From JBPCOI01 sp051000395 (GTDB lineage: Bacteria; Actinomycetota; Actinomycetes; Mycobacteriales; Jatrophihabitantaceae), in assembly GCA_051000395.1 (NCBI GenBank), contig JBPCOI010000004.1, forward strand, positions 1 to 18,873: a DNA stretch of 18,873 bases, in the 5' to 3' direction. Positions 1 to 6,895 of this stretch are shown piece by piece. Position numbers and translations under genes: made by a program. A model generated the notes under the pieces. The model did not search any database. It had not been told where the DNA came from and saw only the letters and a program-made list of their open reading frames with translations. Each line of letters opens with the position of its first letter. Within the stretch, counting starts at the first letter, position 1.

Positions 1-259
1 GGCGGCGGATGTCCCAGATCTGGTACCCGATCAGTGCCGCCGCGACGAAGACCAGCCACGCCGTGCCGGACGCGTTGTAGTGGGTGGCCGTGATCATCAG
101 CAGCAGGACGACGATGGCGACCCAGGCCCCGATGCGCCCCACCCGCTCCCACTGGCCGTGCCAGCCCCAGTCGCTGGGATGGTCCTCGGGGTGGTGGGCC
201 TCATAGTCCTCGGGCGCGCCGAGTTCAGGCTGCTCGCCGTGCGGATCGAGGAAGGACAC
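1..259 (-). CDS. DUF2631-like small membrane protein (3' end beyond window)
   Basis: The minus-strand frame is open from the start codon to the window edge, giving 86 residues of an unfinished protein. The N-terminal ~35 residues are acidic and rich in His, Pro and Glu. A Trp-rich stretch (SDWGWHGQWERVGRIGAW) leads into a first membrane segment (AWVAIVVLLLMI), a short NYNASG-like turn (actually HYNASG), and a second hydrophobic segment ending in YQIWDIRR. This layout fits the actinobacterial DUF2631 family, whose function is unknown. I chose GTG at 257-259 because AGGAG lies 9 nt upstream. An in-frame ATG at 302-304 is 15 codons further out and has no such site. It is divergent from the MBL/Rieske gene. 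The family call is from memory of its composition and is moderately certain; the C-terminus is not visible. Confidence 0.7.
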   Translation of the reverse strand, partial: MSFLDPHGEQPELGAPEDYEAHHPEDHPSDWGWHGQWERVGRIGAWVAIVVLLLMITATHYNASGTAWLVFVAAALIGYQIWDIRR

Positions 260-312
260 GTCGGCGCGCTCCTGTCGTGATTGCGGTGCCAGGGTTGCCC
301 TCATTCTGGCAT

Positions 313-318
313 TAGGGT
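313..318 (+). promoter_or_regulatory. -10-like hexamer TAGGGT, putative leaderless promoter of the MBL/Rieske gene
   Basis: TAGGGT fits the actinobacterial TANNNT -10 pattern and is followed by exactly 6 nt (cgagct) before ATG 325. Transcription starting at or next to the A of the ATG would give a leaderless mRNA. There is no Shine-Dalgarno sequence in front of this ATG, which agrees. No -35 element is visible. Confidence 0.4.
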
Positions 319-324
319 CGAGCT

Positions 325-1995
325 ATGCGGATCACCGGCCTGGGCCACGCCAGTGTGCTCATCGAGACCGCACATGGCACGATCCTGACCGACCCGTGGG
401 TCAATCCCGCCTACTTCGGGTCCTGGTTCCCGTTCCCCGACAACTCGCAGCTCGACTGGGACCGGATCGGCCAGGCCGACTACCTGTTTGTCAGCCACCT
501 GCACCGCGACCACTTCGACCCGGAGCACCTGCGCAGGCACGTGTCCAAGAAGGCGACGGTGCTGCTGCCGGACTACCCGACCACCGAGCTCGAGGACGCG
601 CTGCGTGAGTGCGGGTTCACCAGTTTCGTCAAGCCGGACAACGGGGAACCGCTCGAGGTGGACGGCCTGCACGTGATGATCCAGTCGCTCACCTCCCCGA
701 CGGACGGCCCGATCGGCGACTCGGCGCTGTGGGTCTACGACGGGCAGCACCGGGTGCTGAACCAGAACGACGCGCGTCCGTCCGAGCTGGACGCGTTCAC
801 CGAGCTGGGACCGGTCGACGGGTACCTCGTGCAGTTCTCCGGCGCGATCTGGTTCCCGATGGTGTACGAGTTGCCGGCGCGGGCCAAGCAGGCGCTGGGC
901 CTGTCCAAGCGGGAGCGGCAGTTCGACCGCACCCTGCGCTACAGCTAAGAGCTCGGGGCGCGCTTCGTGTTCCCCAGCGCCGGGCCGCCCTGCTTCCTGG
1001 ACGAGGAGCTGTGGGCGTTCAACGACATCCACGGCGACGAGTCGAACATCTTTCCAGACCAGCAGGTGTACCTCGACTTCCTCGCCGCGAAGGGCCACGA
1101 CGAAGGGCGGCTGCTGCTGCCCGGCTCGGTCGCCGCGCTGGGCGAGCCCGGCTGCCCGGTCGTGCACCCGGTGGCCGACGACGAGGTCGCGAAGCTCTTC
1201 GCGCACAAGGAGTCCTACCTGCGCGAGATGCAGGCGCGGCGCATGCCCGAAGTCGAGCGACTCAGCGCCACCTGGGCGCGCCCGGAGATCGAGATCCTGC
1301 CGGCTCTGCAGGAGTGGTTCACGCCGTTGCTGGCCGAGGCAGACCATCTCGCCGCCGGCATCGACGGGGGGGTGCGGTTCACCGCGGAGGACGCCGAACG
1401 CGGAGACGTCGACGTCCTGCTGGACTTCCGTGCCCGCGAGGTACGCGAGTTCGCAGGGGAGAAGGTGCGTTACCGCTTCCGCACCCGCCGCGCCTACCTG
1501 GAGAAGCTGATCGACGAGCATGAGATCGACTGGGTGAACTCGCTGTTCCTGTCCTGCCGCTTCTCGGCGCACCGCATCGGACCGTACAACGAGTTCGTCT
1601 ACGTGTTCTTCAAGTGCCTGTCCGAGGAGCGGCTCAACTACGCCGAGGGCTGGTTCGCCGAGCAGAACGCCACCGAAGCCGCCGAGACGACCACCCTGGA
1701 CGGTTGGGAGCTGCAACGACGCTGCCCGCACCTCAAGGCCGACCTGTCCCGGTTCGGGCAGGTCGAGGACGGCGTGCTGACCTGCCAGATGCACGGCTGG
1801 CAGTGGCGCCTCACGGACGGCAAGTGCCTGACCTCGGTCGGGCACGACCTGCGCTGCGCGCCGGCCGGGCAGGCGGTGCCGGGAGAGCCGATCCCGCCCG
1901 TCGAACACCACGACCACCGCGAGCAGCACGACGCGGAGCTAGCGGCTGAGACTGTGGGGCCGGAGGGATTCGAACCCTCACTGGACGGCACCTAA
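325..1995 (+). pseudogene. MBL-fold hydrolase / Rieske [2Fe-2S] fusion gene interrupted by an in-frame TAA
   Basis: One frame encodes two joined domains. The N-terminal part is a UlaG-like metallo-beta-lactamase fold with the metal motif SHLHRDH (His58, His60, Asp62, His63) and DPW near residue 23. The C-terminal part is a Rieske domain with CPH (Cys467, His469) and CQMH (Cys487, His490), the four [2Fe-2S] ligands. An MBL plus Rieske arrangement recalls CMP-N-acetylneuraminate hydroxylase-like proteins; the substrate here is unknown. Codon 208 is TAA (946-948). After it the same frame continues with conserved-looking sequence (ELGARFVFPSAGPPCFLDEE), so the stop cuts the MBL fold rather than separating domains. 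A restart at GTG 967 is conceivable but would yield a partial fold. The remaining frame has no frameshift, so the lesion is either very recent, a sequence error or read through. The frame closes only at 1993-1995, inside the antisense tRNA gene. Confidence 0.8.
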
Positions 1996-2027
1996 AGCCG
2001 TTGCCTCTGCCGTTGGGCTACGGCCCC
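1955..2027 (-). tRNA. tRNA with anticodon UAG (leucine codon CUA) but short variable region
   Basis: The folded minus strand gives a 7-bp acceptor stem (GGGGCCG with CGGCCCC), a D arm with 3 clear pairs (GCC/GGC), a 5-bp anticodon stem (ACGGC/GCCGT), a 7-nt loop TTTAGGT, a 5-nt variable region (CCAGT), and a T arm GAGGG-TTCGAAT-CCCTC. The discriminator is A, and CCA is not encoded. The body is 72 nt plus the discriminator. The anticodon, at plus-strand positions 1992-1994, is UAG and would read CUA. Bacterial tRNA-Leu normally has a long variable arm (class II), which is absent here. The tRNA fold is well supported; the amino acid identity is not. Confidence 0.85.
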
Positions 2028-2031
2028 GCGA

Positions 2032-2067
2032 GGCACAGATTACGGCCACGGGGGCACAGATTACGGC
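2032..2067 (-). repeat. two direct copies of a 15-nt motif with a -10-like core, upstream of the tRNA
   Basis: GCCGTAATCTGTGCC (read on the minus strand) occurs at 2067-2053 and again at 2046-2032, identical and offset by 21 nt. Both copies carry TAATCT, a good TANNNT hexamer. The proximal one ends 9 nt before the tRNA 5' end, which would put a start site about 3 nt upstream of the mature tRNA. The two copies fill the 47-bp gap between the bcp stop and the tRNA, so duplicated tRNA promoter elements are the simplest reading. No -35 box is seen. Confidence 0.5.
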
Positions 2068-2074
2068 GGCTCCG

Positions 2075-2542
2075 TCACGTGATCGCGAGCTCGCGGCGCA
2101 GCTTGGCGACGTGACCGGTGGCCTTCACGTTGTACTGCGCCACCTCGATGCGCCCGTCGGCGTCCACGACGAAGGTGGAGCGGATGACGCCGGTGACGCT
2201 CTTGCCGTACATCGTCTTCTCGCCCCACGCGCCGTAGGCCTGAAGCACGTCACGGGACGGGTCGGACAGCAACGAAAAGCTGATCGCGTCGCGTTCGCGG
2301 AACTTCGCCAGTTTCTCCGGCCGGTCCGGGGAGATGCCGAGCACGGCGTAGCCGGCGGCCTGCAGCGAGGCGAGGTTGTCCCGGAAATCGCACGCCTGCG
2401 TGGTGCAGCCGGGCGTCATTGCGGCTGGGTAGAAGTAGACGACGACCTTGCGGCCGCGGAAGTGGGCGAGCGACACGTCGCTACCGTCTGCGTCGGGAAG
2501 CGTGAACGCGGGTGCCGTGTCACCGGGAGACAGTCGGGTCAT
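2075..2542 (-). CDS. bcp: thioredoxin-dependent thiol peroxidase, BCP/PrxQ-type peroxiredoxin
   Basis: This 155-residue cytoplasmic peroxiredoxin reduces hydrogen peroxide and organic peroxides with electrons from thioredoxin. The thioredoxin-like fold starts with the family opening PGDTAPAFTLPDADG. The active site YFYPAAMTPGCTTQACDFRD carries the peroxidatic Cys46 and, five residues on, the resolving Cys51 of atypical 2-Cys BCP enzymes. Downstream are ISPDRPEKLAKFRE and the IRSTFVVDADGRI segment, and the length is normal. I chose ATG 2540-2542. A longer frame to 2677 would add 45 Arg-rich residues and overlap the neighbouring gene. TACGGT lies 7 nt before the ATG, suggesting a leaderless message. 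It is divergent from the DUF3618 gene, a pairing I recall from mycobacteria (Rv2521/Rv2520c). Confidence 0.95.
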   Translation of the reverse strand: MTRLSPGDTAPAFTLPDADGSDVSLAHFRGRKVVVYFYPAAMTPGCTTQACDFRDNLASLQAAGYAVLGISPDRPEKLAKFRERDAISFSLLSDPSRDVLQAYGAWGEKTMYGKSVTGVIRSTFVVDADGRIEVAQYNVKATGHVAKLRRELAIT

Positions 2543-2549
2543 GCGGGCA

Positions 2550-2555
2550 ACCGTA
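2550..2555 (-). promoter_or_regulatory. -10-like hexamer TACGGT before bcp
   Basis: On the minus strand TACGGT (TANNNT) is followed by 7 nt and the bcp ATG at 2542, the spacing expected for a leaderless transcript. A second possible -10, TAGTGT at 2588-2583, would instead give a 5' leader of about 35 nt. Confidence 0.3.
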
Positions 2556-2586
2556 ACCGAGCGGGCACGGGCGCGAGCAGACACAC

Positions 2587-2592
2587 TAGGCT
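2587..2592 (+). promoter_or_regulatory. -10-like hexamer TAGGCT before the DUF3618 gene
   Basis: TAGGCT matches TANNNT and lies about 45 nt before GTG 2637, leaving room for a leader with the Shine-Dalgarno-like GAAGGGGG. The same hexamer recurs at 2948-2953 before the PhoU-like gene. No -35 box is recognisable at either site. Confidence 0.3.
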
Positions 2593-2636
2593 GCCTGCAG
2601 CAGGCCCGGCGTCGGGCCGGGTGAAGGGGGCGCGGC

Positions 2637-2867
2637 GTGGCCGGCGAGCGGAGTGCGGACGAGATCCAGCGCGACATCGAGCAGGCACGCGCGTCCCTCG
2701 CCGTGGCCGTCGACCAGCTGGCCTACCGCACCAACCCCAAGCGGGTCGCCGACAACCTCAAGCAGTCGCTGAAGGACAAGGCCCAGACGCCGCAGGGCAA
2801 AGCCGTGCTCGGCGGGGCAGGCGCGCTGCTGGCACTCCTGCTGATCCGCCGGATCGCCAAGCACTGA
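2637..2867 (+). CDS. DUF3618 family small protein
   Basis: This is a 76-residue protein of unknown function. The N-terminal half, RSADEIQRDIEQARASLAVAVDQLAYRTNPKRV, is the typical DUF3618 pattern: an amphipathic helix with a DIE(x)2R-like core followed by an NPK segment. A basic linker (LKQSLKDKAQTPQGK) and a C-terminal hydrophobic helix (AVLGGAGALLALLLIRRIAKH) suggest a single-pass or tail-anchored membrane protein with a cytoplasmic coiled-coil-like head. The start is GTG 2637, with the purine run GAAGGGGG at 2623-2630, six nt upstream. It is divergent from bcp. The family assignment is confident; the cellular role is not known. Confidence 0.85.
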   Translation: MAGERSADEIQRDIEQARASLAVAVDQLAYRTNPKRVADNLKQSLKDKAQTPQGKAVLGGAGALLALLLIRRIAKH

Positions 2868-2947
2868 GGACCGCGGGCCTGGGGGCGCGCAACGGGGCCA
2901 GGTCACACCGGGGCGGCGCGGCGCGGTGGCGCTCCGGCCCGTCCCGT

Positions 2948-2953
2948 TAGGCT
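2948..2953 (+). promoter_or_regulatory. -10-like hexamer TAGGCT before the phosphate uptake operon
   Basis: TAGGCT is identical to the hexamer before the DUF3618 gene. It sits 43 nt before GTG 2997, in the only intergenic space (2868-2996) upstream of the operon. The leader would contain AAGGAG at 2987-2992. No PHO-box-like direct repeats are evident. Confidence 0.3.
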
Positions 2954-2996
2954 CCTGCCGACAGCACCGCACTGAGCCGGGTCACCAAGGAGCGCC

Positions 2997-3614
2997 GTGG
3001 CTTTCCGCCTGACACCGCGTGACAGCGCGTTCTACGAGATGTTCACCGAGTCCGGCCGCAACGTCGCGGAATCCGCCGACGTGCTGTCCGGCCTGCTGGA
3101 CCCGAACGCCAACCGCGAGTCGATTGCCAAGCAGCTGCGCGAGCGCGAGCACGCCGGTGACTCGGTGACGCATCGCATCATGCGCCAGCTCAACACCAGC
3201 TTCGTCACCCCGTTCGACCGGGAGGACATCTACCGTCTCGCGTCCGCGCTCGACGACGTCGTCGACGCGATCGAGGCCGCTGCCGATTTCGTGGTGCTCG
3301 CCGGGGTCGGCAAGCTGCCCGCGCTGATGGCCGAGCAGATCACGTTGCTGATCAGGTCCGCGCACGAGACCGCGGACGCGATGTCGCGGCTGAAGACGCT
3401 GCGCGACCTCGAGCCGTACTGGATAGAGGTCAACCGGCTGGAGAACGAGGCCGACCGCGTCTACCGCAAGCTGCTGTCCAAGCTGTTCAGCGGCGACTAC
3501 GACGCCCTGACCATGGTCAAGCTGCGTGAGGTCGCCGACGGCTTCGAGGACGCCGCCGACGCACTCGAACACGTCGCCCACGCCGTCGAGACGATCGCGG
3601 TCAAGGAGTCCTGA
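2997..3614 (+). CDS. DUF47 family PhoU-like phosphate transport accessory protein
   Basis: This 205-residue all-helical cytoplasmic protein has the DUF47/PhoU-like layout. It shows REREHAGDSVTHRIMRQLNTSFVTPFDREDIYRLASALDDVVDAIE, in which the acidic E/D residues of the family sit, then a second bundle with RLENEADRVYRKLLSKLF and KLREVADGFEDAADALEHVAHAVETIAVKES. Such proteins accompany Pit permeases and are thought to tune phosphate uptake. GTG 2997 follows AAGGAG (2987-2992) at 4 nt, which is close but still plausible. The stop lies 3 nt before the pit start, so the two genes form a tight operon. Confidence 0.93.
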   Translation: MAFRLTPRDSAFYEMFTESGRNVAESADVLSGLLDPNANRESIAKQLREREHAGDSVTHRIMRQLNTSFVTPFDREDIYRLASALDDVVDAIEAAADFVVLAGVGKLPALMAEQITLLIRSAHETADAMSRLKTLRDLEPYWIEVNRLENEADRVYRKLLSKLFSGDYDALTMVKLREVADGFEDAADALEHVAHAVETIAVKES

Positions 3615-3617
3615 ACG

Positions 3618-4619
3618 GTGGACTCGACCGCCCTCGTGGTGGTGATCGTCGCGGTCGCGCTCGGTTTCGACTTCACGAACGGTTTCCACGACTCGGCCAA
3701 CGCGATCGCAACCTCGGTGTCCACCAAGGCACTGACGCCGCGCGTGGCGCTGATGATGGCGGCGGTGATGAACGTGGTCGGCGCGTTGATCTCGACGAAG
3801 GTCGCGGCGACCGTTGGCAAGGGGATCATCAAGTCACCGACGCACGGCACGTCCGGTCTGATCGTGGTGCTGGCCGCGCTGATCGGCGCGATCGCGTGGA
3901 ACCTCGGCACGTGGTATTTCGGGTTGCCGTCCTCGTCCTCGCATGCCCTGATCGGCGGCCTGGTCGGCGCGGCCCTGGCCGGGGCGGAGGCGGTGCAGTG
4001 GTCCGGGGTGGTCGACAAGGTCATCGTCCCGATGATCGTCTCGCCGCTGATCGGCTTCGGCCTGAGCTACCTGTTCATGCTGGCGATCATGTGGGCGTTC
4101 CGGAAGGCGAACGCGGTACGCGCCAACCGCGGCTTCCGGTGGGCGCAGATCGCGTCCGCGGCGACGATGGCCTTCGGGCACGGCACGCAGGACGCGCAGA
4201 AGACGATGGGGGTGATCACCCTGACCCTCGTCGTGTCGGGGCACGTGAGCCCCAGCGCAGGGGTGCCGCTGTGGGTCATCCTGGCAGCCGCTGCGGCCAT
4301 CTCGGCCGGCACGTACTCCGGCGGCTGGCGGATCATGCGCACGCTGGGGCGGCGCATCTTCTCGCTGACTCCGGCCAGCGGCTTCGGCGCGCAGGCGGTG
4401 GCCAGTGCCGTCATGCTCGGCACCGCGCACTACGGTCTGCCGGTCTCCACGACGCACGTCATCACCTCGTCGGTGATGGGTGTCGGTGCGACGCGCCGGT
4501 TCTCGGCGGTTCGCTGGGGCGTGGCCGGCAACATCGTGTTCGCCTGGGTGCTGACGATCCCGGCCGCGGCAATCGTGGCCGCGATCGTGTGGTGGATCCT
4601 GCATCCGTTCATGCGCTGA
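3618..4619 (+). CDS. pit: low-affinity inorganic phosphate transporter, Pit family
   Basis: This 333-residue integral membrane permease imports phosphate (probably as a metal-phosphate complex) by proton symport. It has the internal duplication of the PiT family. The first signature, GFDFTNGFHDSANAIATS, begins at about residue 16, with LPSSSSHALIGGLVG in the first half. The second half has FGHGTQDAQKTMG from about residue 186 and LPVSTTHVITSSVMGVGATR from 274. About ten hydrophobic segments are visible. The start is GTG 3618, with AAGGAG at 3603-3608, nine nt upstream and inside the end of the DUF47 gene. The last 11 bp overlap the 3' end of convergent pxpC, with no terminator between them. 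Confidence 0.95.
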   Translation: MDSTALVVVIVAVALGFDFTNGFHDSANAIATSVSTKALTPRVALMMAAVMNVVGALISTKVAATVGKGIIKSPTHGTSGLIVVLAALIGAIAWNLGTWYFGLPSSSSHALIGGLVGAALAGAEAVQWSGVVDKVIVPMIVSPLIGFGLSYLFMLAIMWAFRKANAVRANRGFRWAQIASAATMAFGHGTQDAQKTMGVITLTLVVSGHVSPSAGVPLWVILAAAAAISAGTYSGGWRIMRTLGRRIFSLTPASGFGAQAVASAVMLGTAHYGLPVSTTHVITSSVMGVGATRRFSAVRWGVAGNIVFAWVLTIPAAAIVAAIVWWILHPFMR

Positions 4620-5433
4620 ACCCGACGGTGTCTCCGGGCCGCAGTTGGGCGAGGACGTCGAGGTCGGCCTCGCGTAGCACTGCGATCACCGGGTAGCCGC
4701 CGGTCACCGGGCCGTCGGGTCCCAGCACGATGGGACGGCCGTCCGGCGGCACCTGCACGGCACCGGGAAGCGTGGCCTCGCTCGGCAGTTCTGCGCTGGT
4801 GCGTCGCGCGAGCGGGGGACCGTCAAGGCGCACGCCGACGCGGTTCGAGTCCGCGCGCACGGTCCAGCGGGCGCGGGTCAGCGTCGTGAACGCGTCGGGG
4901 ACGAACCAGTCCTCCCGCGGGCCCGGCACGACCCGCACGCGCTCGCGGCGCGCTCGCTGCGCGGCGCTCGCGCTGCTGACGTCCCCCACCTGCTCCCGTC
5001 CCGGGTACAGGCGATCCCCGGCCCGCAGGGGTGCCGGCCCCAGCCCGCTCAGGGTGTCGGTGCTGCACGAGCCGAGCACTGCGGCAGTGGCGACGCCGCC
5101 GCGTACCGCGAGGTAGCTGCGCACGCCGGACGCCGGCACACCGATCTGCAGCCGCGTCCCGGCAGGCACGGTGGCCGGCACTCCCCAGGAGAGATCGCCC
5201 GGGCAGGCCGCTCCGGCGAGGGTGAGCGTCACCGCGTCGTGCGCGACGAGAGTCATCGCGCCGAGCGTCAGCTCCACGGCCGCAGCGCCGGGACGGTTGC
5301 CGACGAGCAGGTTCGCCAGGCGCAGCGCGCCGCGGTCGAAGGCGCCCGAGCGCGGGACGCCCAGGGCCGCGTAACCGGACCGGCCGGCGTCCTGCAGGCA
5401 GGCGAACGGTCCCGGTGCCACGATCTCGATCAT
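4609..5433 (-). CDS. pxpC: 5-oxoprolinase subunit PxpC (KipA-type, biotin-dependent carboxyltransferase family)
   Basis: This 274-residue subunit of the ATP-dependent 5-oxoprolinase complex PxpABC helps hydrolyse 5-oxoproline to glutamate. It opens with the family hallmark IEIVAPGPFACLQDAGRSGYAALGVPRSGAFD, followed by ANLLVGN, AAVELTLG, SYLAVRGG and the C-terminal PDGRPIVLGPDGPVTGGYPVIAVL. The length is slightly below the usual ~300 residues. The ATG start (5431-5433) overlaps the pxpB stop in an ATGA tetranucleotide, so translation is probably coupled. It is the last gene of the operon and converges on pit. Confidence 0.95.
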   Translation of the reverse strand: MIEIVAPGPFACLQDAGRSGYAALGVPRSGAFDRGALRLANLLVGNRPGAAAVELTLGAMTLVAHDAVTLTLAGAACPGDLSWGVPATVPAGTRLQIGVPASGVRSYLAVRGGVATAAVLGSCSTDTLSGLGPAPLRAGDRLYPGREQVGDVSSASAAQRARRERVRVVPGPREDWFVPDAFTTLTRARWTVRADSNRVGVRLDGPPLARRTSAELPSEATLPGAVQVPPDGRPIVLGPDGPVTGGYPVIAVLREADLDVLAQLRPGDTVGFSA

Positions 5434-6029
5434 GTCGGTCGGAACCGCACGGGGGTGCCCGGCGCCAAGACGGCCGGAGGCGTGCGGCCGAGGTCCCAGA
5501 GAACGGCGTCGGTGTGCCCGATCAGGCGCCAGCCGCCGGGGGACGGGCGGGGGTAGACGGCGCTGAACTCGCCGGCGATCGCCACCCCGCCGGCAGGCAC
5601 GGCCGTGCGTGGCTCATCGAGCCGCGCGACGTGCAGCGCCGGGTCGAGGCCGCGCAGGTAGGCGAAGCCAGGCGCGAAGCCGCAGAACGCGACGGTGTAC
5701 TGCGCCGCGACATGCCGTCGGACGACCTCGGCTCGGCTCAGGCCGGTGGCCGCGACGACAGCGTCGAGGTCGGCACCGTCGTAGCTGACCGCGATCTGGA
5801 CGCCGGGCACCGGCTCGGGGCGTCGCGGTGCGGCCTCGGCGGCGCTCAGCGCCGCGCTGATGCGGCGCCGGTAGGTACGGGAGGGGTCGAAGCTGACCAG
5901 CAGGGTTCGCGCGCCGGGCACCAGCTCGACGACGCCGTCGAGCCCGGTCATCGCCGCGCGCAGCGCCAGCGCCGCAGCGGAGTCGGCGACCTCGGCCAGC
6001 ACCGCCCGCTCGCCGTACGGCCGCAGCAT
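5430..6029 (-). CDS. pxpB: 5-oxoprolinase subunit PxpB (KipI-type)
   Basis: This 199-residue partner of PxpC in the 5-oxoprolinase complex belongs to the family that includes Bacillus KipI, the inhibitor of the sporulation kinase KinA. Visible landmarks are LRPYGERAVLAEV at the N-terminus, VSYDGADLDAVVAATGLSRAEVVRRH, then the conserved block YTVAFCGFAPGFAYLRGLDP and the end segment PAGGVAIAGEFSAVYPRPSPGGWRLIG. I chose ATG 6027-6029, which overlaps the pxpA stop as TGATG. A GTG directly before it (6030-6032) is equally possible and would make a GTGA overlap. The long upstream extension of the open frame lies within pxpA and is rejected. Confidence 0.95.
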   Translation of the reverse strand: MLRPYGERAVLAEVADSAAALALRAAMTGLDGVVELVPGARTLLVSFDPSRTYRRRISAALSAAEAAPRRPEPVPGVQIAVSYDGADLDAVVAATGLSRAEVVRRHVAAQYTVAFCGFAPGFAYLRGLDPALHVARLDEPRTAVPAGGVAIAGEFSAVYPRPSPGGWRLIGHTDAVLWDLGRTPPAVLAPGTPVRFRPT

Positions 6030-6787
6030 CACGACGTGAACGGAGCCAGCGTCACGCCTGCCTCGCCCAGCGCCGCTCGTACGGCGTGGGCCAGCCGCAC
6101 CGCGCCGGGGGTGTCGCCGTGCACGCACAGCGACGCGGCGCGCACGTCCAGCGTCGAACCGTCCACCGCCGTGACCCGTCCGTCGCGGGCGATGCCCACC
6201 GCGCGCGCCGACACGGTCGCCGGGTCTGTGAGCACGGCGCCGGGCTGTCCGCGTGGCACGAGGCCCCCGCCGGACAGGTAGGCGCGGTCGGCGAACGCCT
6301 CGGCGGCGAAGGGCACGCCGGCGCGCTGCGCGGCCTGGGCCAGCGCGGACAGCGGCAGGCCGAGCACCGCGAGCGCCGGGTCGAACGCCGCAACGGCACC
6401 GACCAGGGCTCGCGCCGTGCCCTCGTCCTCGGCTGCAGCGTGGTAGAGCGCGCCGTGCGGTTTGACGTAGCGCACGCGGGCGTGCGCCGCGCGCGCGAAG
6501 GCGTCCAACGCGCCGAGCTGGTAGAGCACCTCGGCGCCCAGCTCGTCCGCGTCCACGTCGATACGGCGCCGTCCGAAGCCGGCAAGGTCGTGGTAGCCGA
6601 CCTGCGCGCCGATCGCCACACCGCGCGCGGCCGCCACCTGGCAGACGCGTCGCATCGTCGGCGCGTCCCCGGCGTGGAAGCCACAGGCCACATTCGCGCT
6701 CGTGACGAGCTCGAGCATGGCCTCGTCGTCACCGAGCCGCCAGACGCCGAAGCCCTCACCGAGGTCGGCATTGAGGTCGATCCGCAC
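6029..6787 (-). CDS. pxpA: 5-oxoprolinase subunit PxpA (LamB/YcsF family)
   Basis: This 252-residue TIM-barrel-like subunit of 5-oxoprolinase matches the usual PxpA size of about 250. The N-terminus RIDLNADLGEGFGVWRLGDDEAML and the block SANVACGFHAGDAPTM are family signatures with likely metal or substrate ligands. IGAQVGYHDLAGFGRR, VRYVKPHGALYH and LCVHGDTPGAV follow. The start is GTG 6785-6787. The frame stays open far upstream, but that part is Arg-rich and antisense to the flavoenzyme gene, so it is excluded. There is no clear Shine-Dalgarno site. TAGCGT (TANNNT) lies 8 nt upstream, so the message may be nearly leaderless. It heads the operon pxpA-pxpB-pxpC, divergent from the flavoenzyme gene. 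Confidence 0.95.
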   Translation of the reverse strand: MRIDLNADLGEGFGVWRLGDDEAMLELVTSANVACGFHAGDAPTMRRVCQVAAARGVAIGAQVGYHDLAGFGRRRIDVDADELGAEVLYQLGALDAFARAAHARVRYVKPHGALYHAAAEDEGTARALVGAVAAFDPALAVLGLPLSALAQAAQRAGVPFAAEAFADRAYLSGGGLVPRGQPGAVLTDPATVSARAVGIARDGRVTAVDGSTLDVRAASLCVHGDTPGAVRLAHAVRAALGEAGVTLAPFTS

Positions 6788-6895
6788 GTCGCACGACGCT
6801 AGCGGACGGCCCCGGCGCCGGACGATCTCCCCGGGGGCGGCGCGACCCCGCCGTGCAGCAAGATCCGCGATGCGGCATCGGGCAGGATTGCCGCC

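Noticed and set aside
301..1929. Long minus-strand open frame of over 500 codons opposite the MBL-Rieske gene
   Set aside because: It has the Arg/Val/Leu-rich composition of an antisense shadow in GC-rich DNA and no domain; the plus strand carries clear motifs.
946..2027. The neighbouring tRNA acting as a suppressor of the internal TAA
   Set aside because: Its anticodon UAG pairs with CUA, not with UAA. A UAA reader would need UUA.
2543..2677. 45-residue N-terminal extension of bcp
   Set aside because: It is Arg-rich, not part of the peroxiredoxin fold, and overlaps the DUF3618 start region. ATG 2542 gives the normal length.
2872..2906. Possible terminator between the DUF3618 and PhoU-like genes (CCTGG/CCAGG)
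   Set aside because: Five pairs around a loop of about 15 nt are expected by chance in such GC-rich DNA.
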